DNA of 64,000 bases from Oikopleura dioica (Eukaryota > Chordata > Appendicularia > Copelata > Oikopleuridae): assembly GCA_907165135.1 (NCBI GenBank), contig OU015566.1, positions 8,726,157 through 8,790,156 of the forward strand, read 5' to 3'. This document shows, piece by piece, positions 46,412 to 58,391 of this stretch. The position numbers and the translations under genes are program-made. How positions within the stretch are numbered: position 1 is the first letter of the stretch; every line of letters begins with the position of its first letter. Under the pieces are notes generated by a model. That model had not been told where the DNA came from. It was given only the letters and a program-made list of their open reading frames with translations, and searched no databases.

Positions 46412-46624
46412 CTTCATTCAATTGTCCTTTTTAAAAATCTTATAATAAAAACTCTTCATGGATGGGTGCTCTGACAGGTCGTATTTTCTTTAGAATGGAA
46501 ATGAGTAGAGAATAGAATAAGCTACGTCCAGAAAAATGAGAGAGAGGGGACACAAAAATTTATAAAATACAATGGGATGCAGTTTTCTTGAAGATTTTGT
46601 GCTCGTGCTTCTCTTTATTTCAAT

Positions 46625-47239
46625 ATGGTACTTTCTGATAGGGTTCAATTTTCATACATTTTATGTTTTACAGTGGCGTTTGAAAAAAAGCCTCAAAAAT
46701 TGAACCCTTTGAACATTTTTATTTGGTATTTTCTTGATGCTTTCAACTCGCCAAATATCCTCTTTCCAACAACTCCCGATCCGGCTTTTCTTATCCAGAT
46801 GTACGAGTCTGTCTGTTCTCTTTTGCATTCAGCGCCGAAATGGGACAATTTAATTCTATTTATATTGGTTTTCAAACGCTTTCGTTATTTATTCTTGAAA
46901 TTTTTACTCCTTTGCTTTATTAACTTTGCCACATTCTTCATGCTTTTTATCGTTTTTAACCTCGATATTGTACAAGACTATTACTCTTCCTTAATAACTT
47001 CTGCTTTTTCTGTTCCTTTTAGTACAGAAATCATACAATTCTCCGCTTATATCCAATCCGCTGTTGAGTCTACCCCAATTCCGACAATTTTAAATGAGCT
47101 TCCTTCCATTGACAGTATTCAAAACTCCGTAGAAAATATTACCTGCTCTTTGAACTTCTCTAGCGACCTTACACTTTTTATCAAAAATTCTCTGTACTTT
47201 ATTTCTGATGCCTGTAAACAACTTGCTGATAGTCTTTGA
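46625..47239 (+). CDS. Orphan membrane-protein ORF
   Basis: Uninterrupted 204-codon ORF from ATG to TGA. Hydrophobic stretches include RYLFLKFLLLCFINFATFFM and a more polar, Ser-rich second half (DYYSSLITSAFSVPFSTEII, ENITCSLNFSSDLTLF). No family recognised. The length is unlikely by chance, but base composition is more T-rich than neighbouring genes. It lies between two plus-strand genes with no obvious splice sites. Could be lineage-specific or mobile-element derived. Confidence 0.4.
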   Translation: MVLSDRVQFSYILCFTVAFEKKPQKLNPLNIFIWYFLDAFNSPNILFPTTPDPAFLIQMYESVCSLLHSAPKWDNLILFILVFKRFRYLFLKFLLLCFINFATFFMLFIVFNLDIVQDYYSSLITSAFSVPFSTEIIQFSAYIQSAVESTPIPTILNELPSIDSIQNSVENITCSLNFSSDLTLFIKNSLYFISDACKQLADSL

Positions 47240-47296
47240 TTATTATTATTCTGAAAAGATCGACGTTCAATTTTTTATTCAGATTTCGGATTCAAA

Positions 47297-49317
47297 ATGT
47301 TCAAAAAAGTGAGGAATCCGTTTCGTGAAAGGAGAAATGGTAAGCTACATCATTCCGGATGAAATTTAAACCAGCCTATAGAAAGCTCTTCCTCGAGTGG
47401 ATTCTTCACAAAGTCATCTTTCAACGAGCTCACGAGTAATATGGACTCGATAATGAAAGCTTGTGGTAAAGTAAGAATACAAGCCAACTTCCTTATTTAA
47501 ACATTCATCCCAAGATCCCAAATTTGAACAACTCGCCTCCTTACATCCTCAGTATTCTTCCGGATATCCACACGATTCTCCACAAAATTGTAACAGAGCA
47601 TGATCGAGACTTTCATGCGCTGGCAGATAATGATTACTTCCAAGTATCTGCATTCAATCTCGCCGAAAAATGTCGTGAGCTAAAGGTACATCTTCGGTTC
47701 TCTCTCTTTGTACGTTGGCGTACTCATCGTTGATTTCAGTTTTCAGAGAATCCTCAAAAACGACCCCTCTTCACATCACATTCTAAAAAGTTCAGTCCGA
47801 CGAGAACTGTCAAAGTATTCCCTCGTCTTCAGCCATATTCTTCATGAGCTAAACGCCTTCTTTTCAAATGGGACATTCACAGGGGGCCGCTTCAAAATAA
47901 CCAAATCAGAGGCGAAGGCCTTTTGGGAGCAAAATTTCGGTGCACAGGCGATCATCAACTGGCAGGTTTTCAAACGCGAACTTACGAAAGTCCACCAAAT
48001 CGACAACAGTATAGATCTGGAGCGCGCTTTGCAAGAAACAATTCAGCTGACAAAAAGCCAATATGTTAGCAAATTCGAATTCGATGTTTTTACAAGGTGC
48101 CGATAGCTTTTTTTAACAACCTTGTAACAACACTATTTTCAGGCTATTTCAGCCCTGGCCGCAGCTTCTTGTTAACTGGAAGGTACTCGCTGTCACACAC
48201 CCTGGCTACTCAGCCTTCATTACCTACGAAGAACTTCACGAAGAGCTTCAGCCGCATAGTGTGGGCTGGATAGATTCTTCGTATAAATTAACAATCGAGC
48301 ATTTTCTCATGCAACATTCTTGAGCCCGAGAAAAGAGACAGCGTCGGTGCTTACGCATTTCGCTTATCAAACACGAAACTAGGTCAATGGGCGATAGGCT
48401 ACGTCAACCAATCCGGCGAAATCTTGCAAACGATTCCTGAGAACAAATCCCTGATGAAAGTCCTAATAGACGGCGAACGAAATGGCTACTATACAAAGCC
48501 AAAGGGGCGCCCTGAAAACCCGGATTTGACGCGTTATCTTCACGAAACAAAGCCGGAAAATATCGAAGTGCCCGAAGAAAGCGTGCAGATTTATTTCGAC
48601 ATGGGAACGACGTTTAATTTGTGCAAAGTGTGCCTGGACAGGGATAAGGACATCAGAATAGAGCCCTGCAATCATTTAGTTTGTGCTGATTGCGTGGCGA
48701 AATGGAAGGTCAAGGATAACAGTCCGACGCCGACATGCCCGTTCTGTAGATGTGACATTAGGGATACAACTCCGATTTGTCTCGATAATGATAAAAAGTG
48801 AGTTTAAGTTTATTCTTGCACAAAAGGATAGAAACACGTCATACAAGTCTCGGAAAGAGATTTGGCTTCATTTTAAAAGCGTTTTTTCTCATTATTTATC
48901 ATTTTGAAATAGCCTGGAAACCCATCCTACCGAAGTTCTTGTTCAAATTTTATACTTCGTGAAATTGATTAAAATCGATCTCTGTGCCTGATTTCCATAC
49001 GTGACCTGATATTCAGCTCGAACAAACCACAAGAAACGAACCGACCTCTGCCACCGATCCCTGTCGATCCTCCCTGCATTCCACCATCATCAGATCCAGA
49101 CGACGATCTTTACATGAACGAGTTTGATGATGAACCGACTCCTCCACCAGTTGCTCCTTGTCCACCAGTTAGGAATTCACTGATGGGCGCCGAAAACCCT
49201 GCCTTTGAGTATCACCTACTCTCTCCAGAAACACAGAGATCCTCCTCGACCTCTAATCAAAACATTAATTCTGCCGGGATCGCTGCTCCGCCAATCCCTC
49301 CTCGAAAACTGAGCTGA
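47297..49317 (+). CDS. CBL: CBL E3 ubiquitin ligase
   Basis: RING ligase that ubiquitinates activated tyrosine kinases. Start [15 protein letters not shown]. The tyrosine-kinase-binding domain: four-helix part ([40 protein letters not shown]), EF-hand part ([51 protein letters not shown]) and SH2-like part ([40 protein letters not shown]). The linker Tyr needed for activation is present (IYFDMGTTF). The RING reads [20 protein letters not shown]...CADC...CPFCRCDI. The tail is short and Pro-rich ([30 protein letters not shown]), suited to SH3 ligands. No UBA domain seen; the protein is shorter than vertebrate CBL/CBLB. Confidence 0.92.
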
Positions 49318-51877
49318 ACTCTCTCTGTCCGAACATCAATCACTCCATCAACTTACCTTGAACATATCTCCCATGAATACACCCTTATGTTTACAGATTC
49401 CCAAGTGCAAGAAATTTTCTTCAAAATATTTCTTAAATAATTGACCTTAAATTCTCTTCCTTCTTTGTTCATATATTTAAATATATTTCTGTTCATCAAT
49501 TTACAAAAATACAGATCAAATCAGAACTGCGGACTGACATTTTCTAGGTACTCTCTGTGAATTACTTTTGGCATTTGGCCACATATTTCGTTTGAAAAGA
49601 AATACCGAAAAGGTCTAGTTTTAACGACCGTCGATTCATTGTCATATTTTTTCTTGGTTTCGATGATTCGATGAGAACGTTCTTATAAAAACTGACGACT
49701 TTACTCTATTATTCTAAAATAGAGAATTTTCAATTTAGATAATAAAAGAGATGCTACGATGGATGGGAATGGGTGGCTCGACACCTAAAAAGGAAATCAG
49801 TGAACAATTGCGCATCTTTTTTTGTCTTTTTCTATATTTTTAGCATAAGCATTGTCCAACTAGCAAATCATCAAAATCTACCAGTAGCACTCTTTTATGC
49901 AGAATCTTCCATGTCTTCGAAAACACCAACTAACTAACGAATCAGTAAAACGAGTGCCAGTAAAATTTTTTGAGCCTCGATTCAACTCCAGAGGATTTAA
50001 ATTCATAGTAAATTTGCACACTGAATATTATTTGTAATTATTTTCGAACATCATCATCGTCTTGTTTAGTTTTCTCACACGGCCGGTAAATGTGGAAACA
50101 AACTTTTTTTCTTCGACTTCTTTTTTCTCCTAAAAATATCAAAAAGAGACCTTCTTGAGAGAACAAGCCGGAACGAAAATTTCGACTATCAGCGTGAACC
50201 TTGAATGTAGTTAATAGTTCGTTTATAAATGGTTATTTCTAAAAAGCAAATAAATACTCGACTAGTTATGTCGGTCAAGTACTTGTGACCTGTCGCGCTG
50301 AAGAGGAAGCCTGCGATTTTTGATAATGAACGAAAAATTGATAAAAAAAAGAGCTTTTTGGTCATTTTGCCAAGAGATGTGGATCAAGAAGAGCTAAAAG
50401 AAATTTTTTACCAAAGCGCTTCGAATATTGAATTCAAGCAAAGTATAATTTTCAATAAATAATTCATCAAAGGATCGAAAATAATAATCGAATACTGAAT
50501 TTTTTGTAATTTTAACTCAGAACGAATCTCACTAGATTTGATATCTCTGGCTAATTAGAGCTTTACCCTTGAACTCGGGCCGAAGAGACCCTTCGATTGA
50601 ATCACGTTTTGGAGACAATCTAAGAGAGAATCATCGGGTCACATAAACTTGTCTTTTATTTCCAGTGACTTCTGTTTTTCAGACTCTGTTTTTCGTGTTC
50701 CATATTTCAGAGTACAAATAAGGAAATTAAATTTAATTACTAATCGTCAGTTCTTGTTCAGTCAATCAATCAATCACTTATTGTGAGCTTTTCTTTTTGG
50801 AAATCTACTGAATAGGGCATTTGGAAAACATGTGCTAGAATTAACATTTCCGATCTTTTTTCAATAGGTATAATAAAAAGCTTTTTGACCTAGCGCCAAG
50901 CATTGATTCTGGTTTCGAAAAAGCTGCAGATCTGCTCAATTTCCTTGAGTGACTAACGCTGGATCAACATGGCTCTCAGAAAAAAGTGCGATGTTTTCCC
51001 TGATGCCTGCGAAAAAATTTATAATTCCGTTTTTATCAATCACGAAAATTTATTACCCTGCTGAGTTTTTATTAGTCCCCTGGGGTTGCCGGTCCATACT
51101 GCTCTTAGAAAATTTGCAATTTATAGAGAAAGTTTTAATCCGCGAAATTTTAAAAAGAAATTCGCTACTGAAGCTTTTGTTGCTCATTGATTCTATGATT
51201 TATGAAATTACATGCGATACTTGATCGGGCGTCAAAATTAATTGTTTGGCAAGAGCATTTTTTTCTGTAGTAAATTCGATTCCAGCACATTTTTGAAAAA
51301 ATGGAAGAGTCGACTAGAATTAGCTCAGAAAAGCAGAAGCCTGATAAAAGTCGTCGGCGATCAAGAAAATCGACAAAAAAGCGGCGAATTAGTGAAAAAA
51401 GCCGAGAACCTCGAAAAAGACATTATTTGAGAAAAAGTGCCCATCGTCGAGAGACAAAGAAATTCAGAGTGGCTATTCAGGAATGTCCCAATTTGCTACA
51501 GAAAAAATGCTCTTGCCAAAAGTTGTAAGGTGTTAATTTTATGATATACATTTTTACGTTTTATGAGATTCAATCGTTTTTGTAGTCGGCTTGACCTTTT
51601 CTCTCCCCGGAAATCGGTATCGGGCTCAGTTATAATTTTCTTGACGCGTTTTCATTTCGGTCAGATAGATAAAGAGAAAGAGTTACTGATAAATTATCAG
51701 TAATAATCAAAATCGTCACGAAAAACAGAGATTTCTGAAATTGAAAGACAGTTTCGTGATTGTTTTGTCTGCATTCCTCACCTAGAATATATGAACTCGC
51801 AGCTTCTCATCATCCGTTCAGTCGAGAGCAAAAATCGAAAAGTTAATATTTTTAGATAGAATTGATCGTTATTTGGA
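49318..51877. other. Gene-poor 2.6 kb
   Basis: Holds the CBL 3' UTR, long AT-rich DNA and probably the EHD promoter. The only distinct candidate is the basic ORF at 51301-51528 (separate entry). No repeats or conserved exons recognised. Confidence 0.35.
51301..51528 (+). CDS. Candidate small, highly basic protein
   Basis: 75-codon ORF from ATG to TAA, unusually rich in Lys/Arg/Ser (KSRRRSRKSTKKRRISEKSR) with a Cys cluster near the end (CPNLLQKKCSCQKL). Composition recalls sperm nuclear basic or RS-type proteins, but no family motif is present. A-rich DNA by itself can encode Lys/Arg-rich frames, so this is a weak call. Confidence 0.25.
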   Translation: MEESTRISSEKQKPDKSRRRSRKSTKKRRISEKSREPRKRHYLRKSAHRRETKKFRVAIQECPNLLQKKCSCQKL

Positions 51878-54800
51878 ATGGGAAGGAAACGCGACGCTGT
51901 AAGTTTCTGCCCAGATTTTTCATCCCTTTTTTCATGAGTTTCTTCTGTCTAATTTTCTAGACTTTTCGTGTTGTCTCATAATTACGATGAAGTAGAAATA
52001 GTTTTAAAATATCGTTGTTAATGTCTATCATCAAAAAGTTAATTGCAAAGGACGAAAAAAAGCGCCGAAAAGCCGAGAAAAAAGCTGGAGTAAATCTTAA
52101 AAATCAAGCTTTGGAAGTCCTTGTCTCATACTCTTGATAGACTTTAGAATTAGACAGAAGAAATCATACGGAATTAAATTAATCATCATTAATTGTTTCC
52201 ATTTAGTTTGGGCGAAAGGTAAGCGCTAGGTGGTGTGCCTAATGTGCTTGTGTTTTTCTTTATCTCTCCATTTTCGAATAACCGTCTAATCGCTTTGAAA
52301 TCAATTTTCACACGGCCGGTGCATCCTTCTCTCTTTGCTAGAGCCAGAGTGTACACTCTTAAAAGAAATATATTTGCTCACATATTTCCAAAAAGTTACA
52401 AATTTTAATCCGAGAGAGCTTAATCTTTTTTATGGCTGTATACTTCCAGGTGGGCCCCTAAATCCAAAGTGCTCGAGAAAAAGAACAAAAACTAAAGAGA
52501 ATGGATGAAGCCCGAATCTTTGAAAATTCCCTTGTAAATCAAACGCTAAAAAAGACGGCATTTATCCTCGCACTTACTTACAGTAAAGCCTTACAGTTAC
52601 AGTAACGCAGAAGACATCATCATCATTTACCTTCATTTAGTCATATTTGAAGCGAACACCCTTTTCTAGATCCGATTGGATGATCTCTATTTAAATATTA
52701 AAGCCGTTCCTACTGGCTCGTTTTTAGTTGCAGAAATGAACCTTTCAGAGCAAAAAATTGAAAAAGTCCAAGAATAGTGTTTCGCTCCAAATAAGACAAA
52801 AAACATTCATCTAAACGCATGTTTCATTTACCAAACATTCCATTTATCAATCAAAACTCATTTCTCGGAGAAACGATCCGAAAGTACCATTTTTGCTCAC
52901 TAGTACTTAGAAAGAGCCAGAAGTGTTCAACACTGTAGCAGCCGGACTCAAGAAGCTCTACAACTCCAAGCTCAAGCCGCTTGAAGATGCCTACAAGTAA
53001 TCAACTTGGAAAAGTCTTGAATTCTTATCGATTCTTCTTAGATTCCATGACTTCCACTCCCCGCCCCTCGATGATGCTGATTTCGATGCCAAACCGATGA
53101 TCCTGTTAGTTGGTCAGTACTCGACTGGTAAAACGACCTTCATCAAGTATTTGCTGGAATCCGAGTTCCCTGGAATGCGAATCGGCCCTGAACCAACCAC
53201 TGATTGTTTCATCATCATCTCTAAGGTGCGTTTCTTCCCATATAGCTTCAATATTCCAGACACTAGCTAAGCATGAGTTCGTTTTTATTTGATAAGGGTG
53301 TCTACAGATATGAGAAATCGTTAGTGTCTTTCCCGTTTAAATTCTTCCAAATTCAATTCTTTCCCAGGGCGATGAAGACGCAACGACAGGATCGATCAAC
53401 GAAGGCATCATTCCAGGAAACGCCCTTGTCGTCGACAAGACAAAGCCATTCAGAGCGCTTTCTTCGTTCGGAAACAACTTCTTATCGAGGTAAAATGCGC
53501 TCTATGACCATTTTTTTATTCCTTCAAGATTACAATGCTCTCAAATGGACAACCCCGTTCTGGATTCGATCTCCATTATCGATTCTCCCGGTATTCTTTC
53601 TGGAGAGAAACAGCGAGTCAACCGTGGATATGACTTTTCAAAGGTGAATTCTCTACCAACTTGTCCTTTCTCTTACTGAAACAAGGTTCTAACATGGTTC
53701 GCCGAACGAGTCGACAGAATCATCCTCCTCTTTGACGCACACAAACTTGATATTTCCGACGAGTTTCACGAAGCTCTCAACGCTGTCAAGGTAATCATAA
53801 ATTCACCTGCCAAGGTCTAATCTTTTTAGGCTGGTCTATCCGGTACCACGGTAGGGTAATCATATTGCAAATATATTTTATACCTTCCCCGTAAATCCTA
53901 TCCATCTTTTTTCGTGTCCCGGATGATAACAACTGGGCATGAGACGTGATTTATCATCCTCCACAAGTTTTAACGGTCGACATTTCAGGGTTACGACGAC
54001 AAAATCCGCGTCGTCTTGAACAAGTCCGATCAAGTCAACACGCAGCAGTTGATGCGAGTCTACGGTGCTCTCATGTGGTCCCTTGGAAAAGTCATCACTA
54101 CTCCAGAAGTCGTTCGAGTCTACATCGGTTCCTTCTGGGATCAGCCTTTCCTTCACTCGGAGAATCGAGCTCTCTTTGAGGCCGAAAGTGGCGATTTGTT
54201 TGCCGATCTCCAGTCATTGCCAAGAAATGCGGCTCTGAGGAAATTGAATGATCTTATCAAGCGAGCTCGTCTCGCCAAGGTACATTGCTTAACCGGCCCG
54301 ATTCCAACCCTTTTCAGGTTCATTGTTTCATCATTGCTCATTTACACGACAACATGCCCGCCATGTTCGGCAAAGAAAAAGCCAAAGCCAAGTTGATCGC
54401 TAACCTCCAACAAACCTACACCGAGTTGAGCAAGGCCCATGGTATCTCGCCCGGTGATTTCCCAGACGTTCGAAAGATGCAGGAGCTTCTGAAGGACGCT
54501 GACTTCTCTAAATTCCAATCTTTGCGTGAAACATATCTCAAAAAGGTCTGCCTTTATTGATATCGTCTCTTCACCTCCTTTTAGGTTGACGTTATGCTTG
54601 GGAAAGAAATTCCGGAATTAATGAAGATGATCCAGAAGGAAGAAGCTGCGGCGAATTTGAAGGAGAAAGAGCAGCCATCAATCAAGGGGGTATGAAAAGC
54701 CGAGTATATTTATCATCTCTCGCTTCCATTTTGAACTTCCTCTGCTTGCCCGCATTTTCTTCACCAAAAGAAAATAACCGGCCAAGCAGAAGAACTCCCA

Positions 54801-55907
54801 GACATTTCGAATTCAATACTTTCCAATTGATAAGATGTGATTTTCTGTCAATCAGAAAGGATTTGAGCAAATCGAGTTTCCATCAATAGACAGCCGAGTC
54901 ATCTCAGCTTTTATTGATTGAATTCAATTTTTTACGAAATGTCACTTTTGGTGACTTCTTAAAGATTATTCACAAGATATTTTTCATCGGCATTAGTTTT
55001 CCAAAACATCGTATTCAAAAATATACGTTTCTTGGGGCGATGTTTTTGAAAATTGGGTGACAAACTTGGTGTTTCTATAATTTCGTATCATGCTTATTAT
55101 CCCTCAACAGGGCGGCGCGCTTGGCGGGCTAGTCGACAATCCCTTCGGAACTGGCTACGGCCGCGGTGTCGACGAAGGCCGTGATGAAGACGACTGGGTC
55201 TGCCTCAAGGACAAGATTTCGGGTCATCAACAGCTCCTCTATTTTTATTTATTAACATATTGCTTTTCTTCTAACTCGCTTCTTGCTCACTAACACTTCT
55301 TGATTCGCATGATTTTTGTTGAAATTGATTCATCAATCAAATTTTTGAAAAATATATTGAAAATTAAATATATTTAATATTTGACCAATCAGCCACGCGA
55401 TAACTTTGACGACAGCAACCCTTTCGAAATTCGCGCTGGCTTCCTCTTGCCTGGAAATGCCGGCGAGTGGCCAGTCGATAAGATGAAGAATCGGTCAAAA
55501 TTACGCTCAATATATAATCAATCTAAAATTCTCTTCCTTGATTTCACCACATAGTATTTCGAAAGTAGCAAGCTTGACCCGGGGCTAGCCAAAATACGAT
55601 AGAATTTTTAATGACCTCAACCCCGTCAATGGCAAAGTCTCTGGTAGTGCCGCCAAGAACGAAATGGTCAAGTCAAAATTGCCAAACTCGGTAAGGATTT
55701 CGAGCCTTTTTTTCTTAGCTTAAAATTGTTGTTTAGGTGTTAGGAAAGATTTGGAAACTGGCCGACCACGACAAAGACGGCTACCTTGACGACGAAGAGT
55801 TTTCACTGGCCATGCACTTGATCAAGGTCAAACTCGAGAACAACGAGCTTCCCACCAGACTACCGGAACATCTTGTACCCCCAAGCCAGCGTGACGGAAA
55901 TTTCTAA
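51878..55907 (+). CDS. EHD: EH-domain ATPase (EHD1-4 homologue)
   Basis: Dynamin-like ATPase that remodels endosomal membranes and drives recycling. A tiny first exon MGRKRDA (51878-51898), a 1-kb intron, then [20 protein letters not shown] from 52911. The G domain has P-loop [32 protein letters not shown] and NKSD. Then [40 protein letters not shown], the helical region ([20 protein letters not shown]) and the C-terminal EH domain: [35 protein letters not shown], ending [10 protein letters not shown]. The EF-hand loop [13 protein letters not shown] is intact. Two NPF motifs lie between helical region and EH domain (55138-55146 and 55417-55425). The donor after CLKDK (about 55214) is not GT in a compatible phase. 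The first-exon assignment is inferred. Confidence 0.9.
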
Positions 55908-57038
55908 ACCCTCCTGTAGAGAATGTTTCCAGCAGCACTTTTCTAGCACGAAAAACAATTTTTGAAAGTGAAAGTGCAATTATGTAAATAAAATAAACAA
56001 AAAAAAACAAGATAAAAAAGCGTTCACCTCTTCGTGCTGTCTTTCTCCTGTTCACAATAAAAAGAACACCACGATTATGAATTTATTCTTTTCAAAAATT
56101 ATGTTGAAGAAAGAAAAAGATTAAATCCTGAAGTACATAAATTTCTCTGTGGCTATTTTGGGGGATGTGGCACGAGTCTTCGAAAAATTGCAAGAATTTT
56201 TATCAAAATTTAGGTCAAATTTTAGACAGACAGTCGTAAAAAATTAAGTTATTTGTCGCATTTTTGTCCACTCGTGTCACCATCCCCTTTTTGATCACAA
56301 TAAATTAATGAATATTGATAGTATACTCCCCTCTTTTCTCCAGACGAACCCTGAATAATTGGCCTTGAAATTCATTTTGGAATTATATATCACCCTCTCC
56401 TTTTTGGGCCGATCCAGTCACATTCCGTAACGCTTGAAAAGTCAAAGAGCTGGCCGATTCTAAGCCATTCCAGTCCGAAGTCCATCAAAATAGAAAAAAA
56501 AAATGCTTCAAAGTAAGAGAAAATGTGCCGTTCCTCGTCAAAGAAAGTTTTTTGTTCAAAGTGGTGTTTTCTCTCTGTGCATACAAATCTGACGTTTTAT
56601 CAAAAAATTGCAATATTTCAATATACTACTTATGTTTCCCTTTTTCATTTATTTAATCAGAAAAAGAAATTCAATTTTCAAACATTAGAATCCTTTCCAT
56701 TTCGTGCCTATTTCTATCTGAACTCCTTCTTGATCTCTGTCAGCATGAAACTTGTAAAAATATCCTCCACTCAAATCTCTGCTTATTATTTAATTCAAAT
56801 ATATTTTACCTGCATTTTTCTGGTGAATTCTGTACTCAAAGCATCCTATTAGAAAAATTCTTCCGCCCGATTTCCAATTCTGATACAAACAATTCAGTAT
56901 CTTTATTCAGTATTTTTTTATTAATTCTATATCAAGATCGAACAAATTCAACTCGCTTTTCCTCTTTTTTCCTATTCATATTTACATTATGCAATCGATT
57001 CTGGAACTCATCGATAAACCTTTTTGCCAAATTCAGCC
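55908..57038 (+). other. Intergenic, EHD to ANP32
   Basis: 1.1 kb, AT-rich. Should contain the EHD 3' end (AATAAA-like words at about 55987) and the ANP32 promoter. A 109-codon ORF at 56523 is T/F-rich, without splice context or family features. Nothing else seen. Confidence 0.35.
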
Positions 57039-58179
57039 ATGGTCTCGCTCGCTGACAGAATCAAGAAAATTGATGAAGAAAATACCGAGTTGAATCTTGA
57101 TGGCTTGCAGAAGCCTGATCTTTCATTGCTCAAAGAAAAAGCAGACATAATTACAGGTACGGTTCTGCAAGAGAAAATGCATCTAAGATAACTTTTTAGA
57201 GCTTAGCTTGAACGCCTGCAAAATCAACAACTTGTCTTCTCTGCCCACCATGCCCGGCCTTTACAAGCTCCAGCTCAACGACAATAGCCTGACTGACATA
57301 AGCGAATTGGCAGCCAAATGCCCTGGCCTGATGGAATTATCTGTCTCGGGCAATAAGAAAATCGCATCAGTCGACCAATTAAAGCCACTCGCACAGCTCA
57401 AGACCCTGTTGAAAATTGAACTCGAAGGATGCGATATTGCTGAAGAGGAGGAATATAGAAAGCCTGTTTTTGCTGCCATAGCTACACTTGCCAATGTTGA
57501 CGGATTTGATAAAAGAGGAGTTGAAATACCAGGTAATGTATTTTTTTTATTTATAAATATGAAGATTTCTTGTTTTTCGCTCAAAACGCAATTTCACTCA
57601 CTCTACAACATATATGACAAAAGTTTCATTTTAGTAAACTGTCTAATTATTGTAATAATGGTCTCCTTCTAATGCTCTTTTATTCCTCAAAAATCGTCAA
57701 ATCTAGGTCGATAATCGACCGTCGATTATAATCGCGTCTGAGAATCTCAGCCTGAGATGTTTGTTTGATACCCTATTTGAATATCCAAGCAACTTGACCT
57801 GAATCTCTATTTGTTGCCTCTTATCGAAATTAACCTAGATGACGACGATGAAGACGAAGAAGAGGAGGACGAGTCCGAAGAAGAAGTTTCTGCTGGAGTT
57901 TCTGGCACTCTAGCTTCGCTCTACAACGCTGACTTGCCATCAGAAGACGACGAGGATGGCGATTACGACTCCAACGAAGAGCCAGAAGGCTCGGACGGAG
58001 ATGATGACGAGGACTCGCAAGATGAGATTATCCAGCCAACGGAGGGTAATGACGAGGGAGCCGGCTCATCTGGGTAAATATACTCTACTTCTCGCCGCGC
58101 ATTTACTCGTCCATTCAGACTTTCCAGCGGCCCACCGCCGAAACGGCAGCGTGTCAACGACTCCGAAGACTCTGACTAA
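57039..58179 (+). CDS. ANP32: ANP32 acidic leucine-rich nuclear phosphoprotein
   Basis: Leucine-rich-repeat protein with an acidic tail; family roles include histone chaperoning, PP2A inhibition and mRNA-related transport. Start MVSLADRIKKIDEENTELNL, then LRRs ADIITELSLNACKINNLSSL, PGLYKLQLNDNSLTDISELA, PGLMELSVSGNKKIASVDQL, and the capping motif ATLANVDGFDKRGVEIP. An intron of about 300 nt precedes the acidic region (DDDDEDEEEEDESEEE), and the last exon gives a basic nuclear signal (GPPPKRQRVNDSEDSD). Domain order and length match the family; which vertebrate paralogue is closest cannot be told. Confidence 0.9.
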
Positions 58180-58391
58180 AATAGCCAGCTCCAATCAACT
58201 CCTTTTTTTGTCTCATTTATCCCTGACAGTCTTTTCTTTTTTCTTTCTCAATTGTCTACAAGTTTTGAGAAATCGACATTTTCCATTATTTCGCGCTACA
58301 CTTGAATAGGAAGATTATTTCCACTGCCGAGCGAAAAACATCCTACATGAAAAGCCAGTGTTTTACTAATTCTGTTTCTATTTTTTAGTTT

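Noticed and set aside
54153-54341. Minus-strand ORF within EHD
   Set aside because: Antisense to the conserved [20 protein letters not shown] block of EHD.
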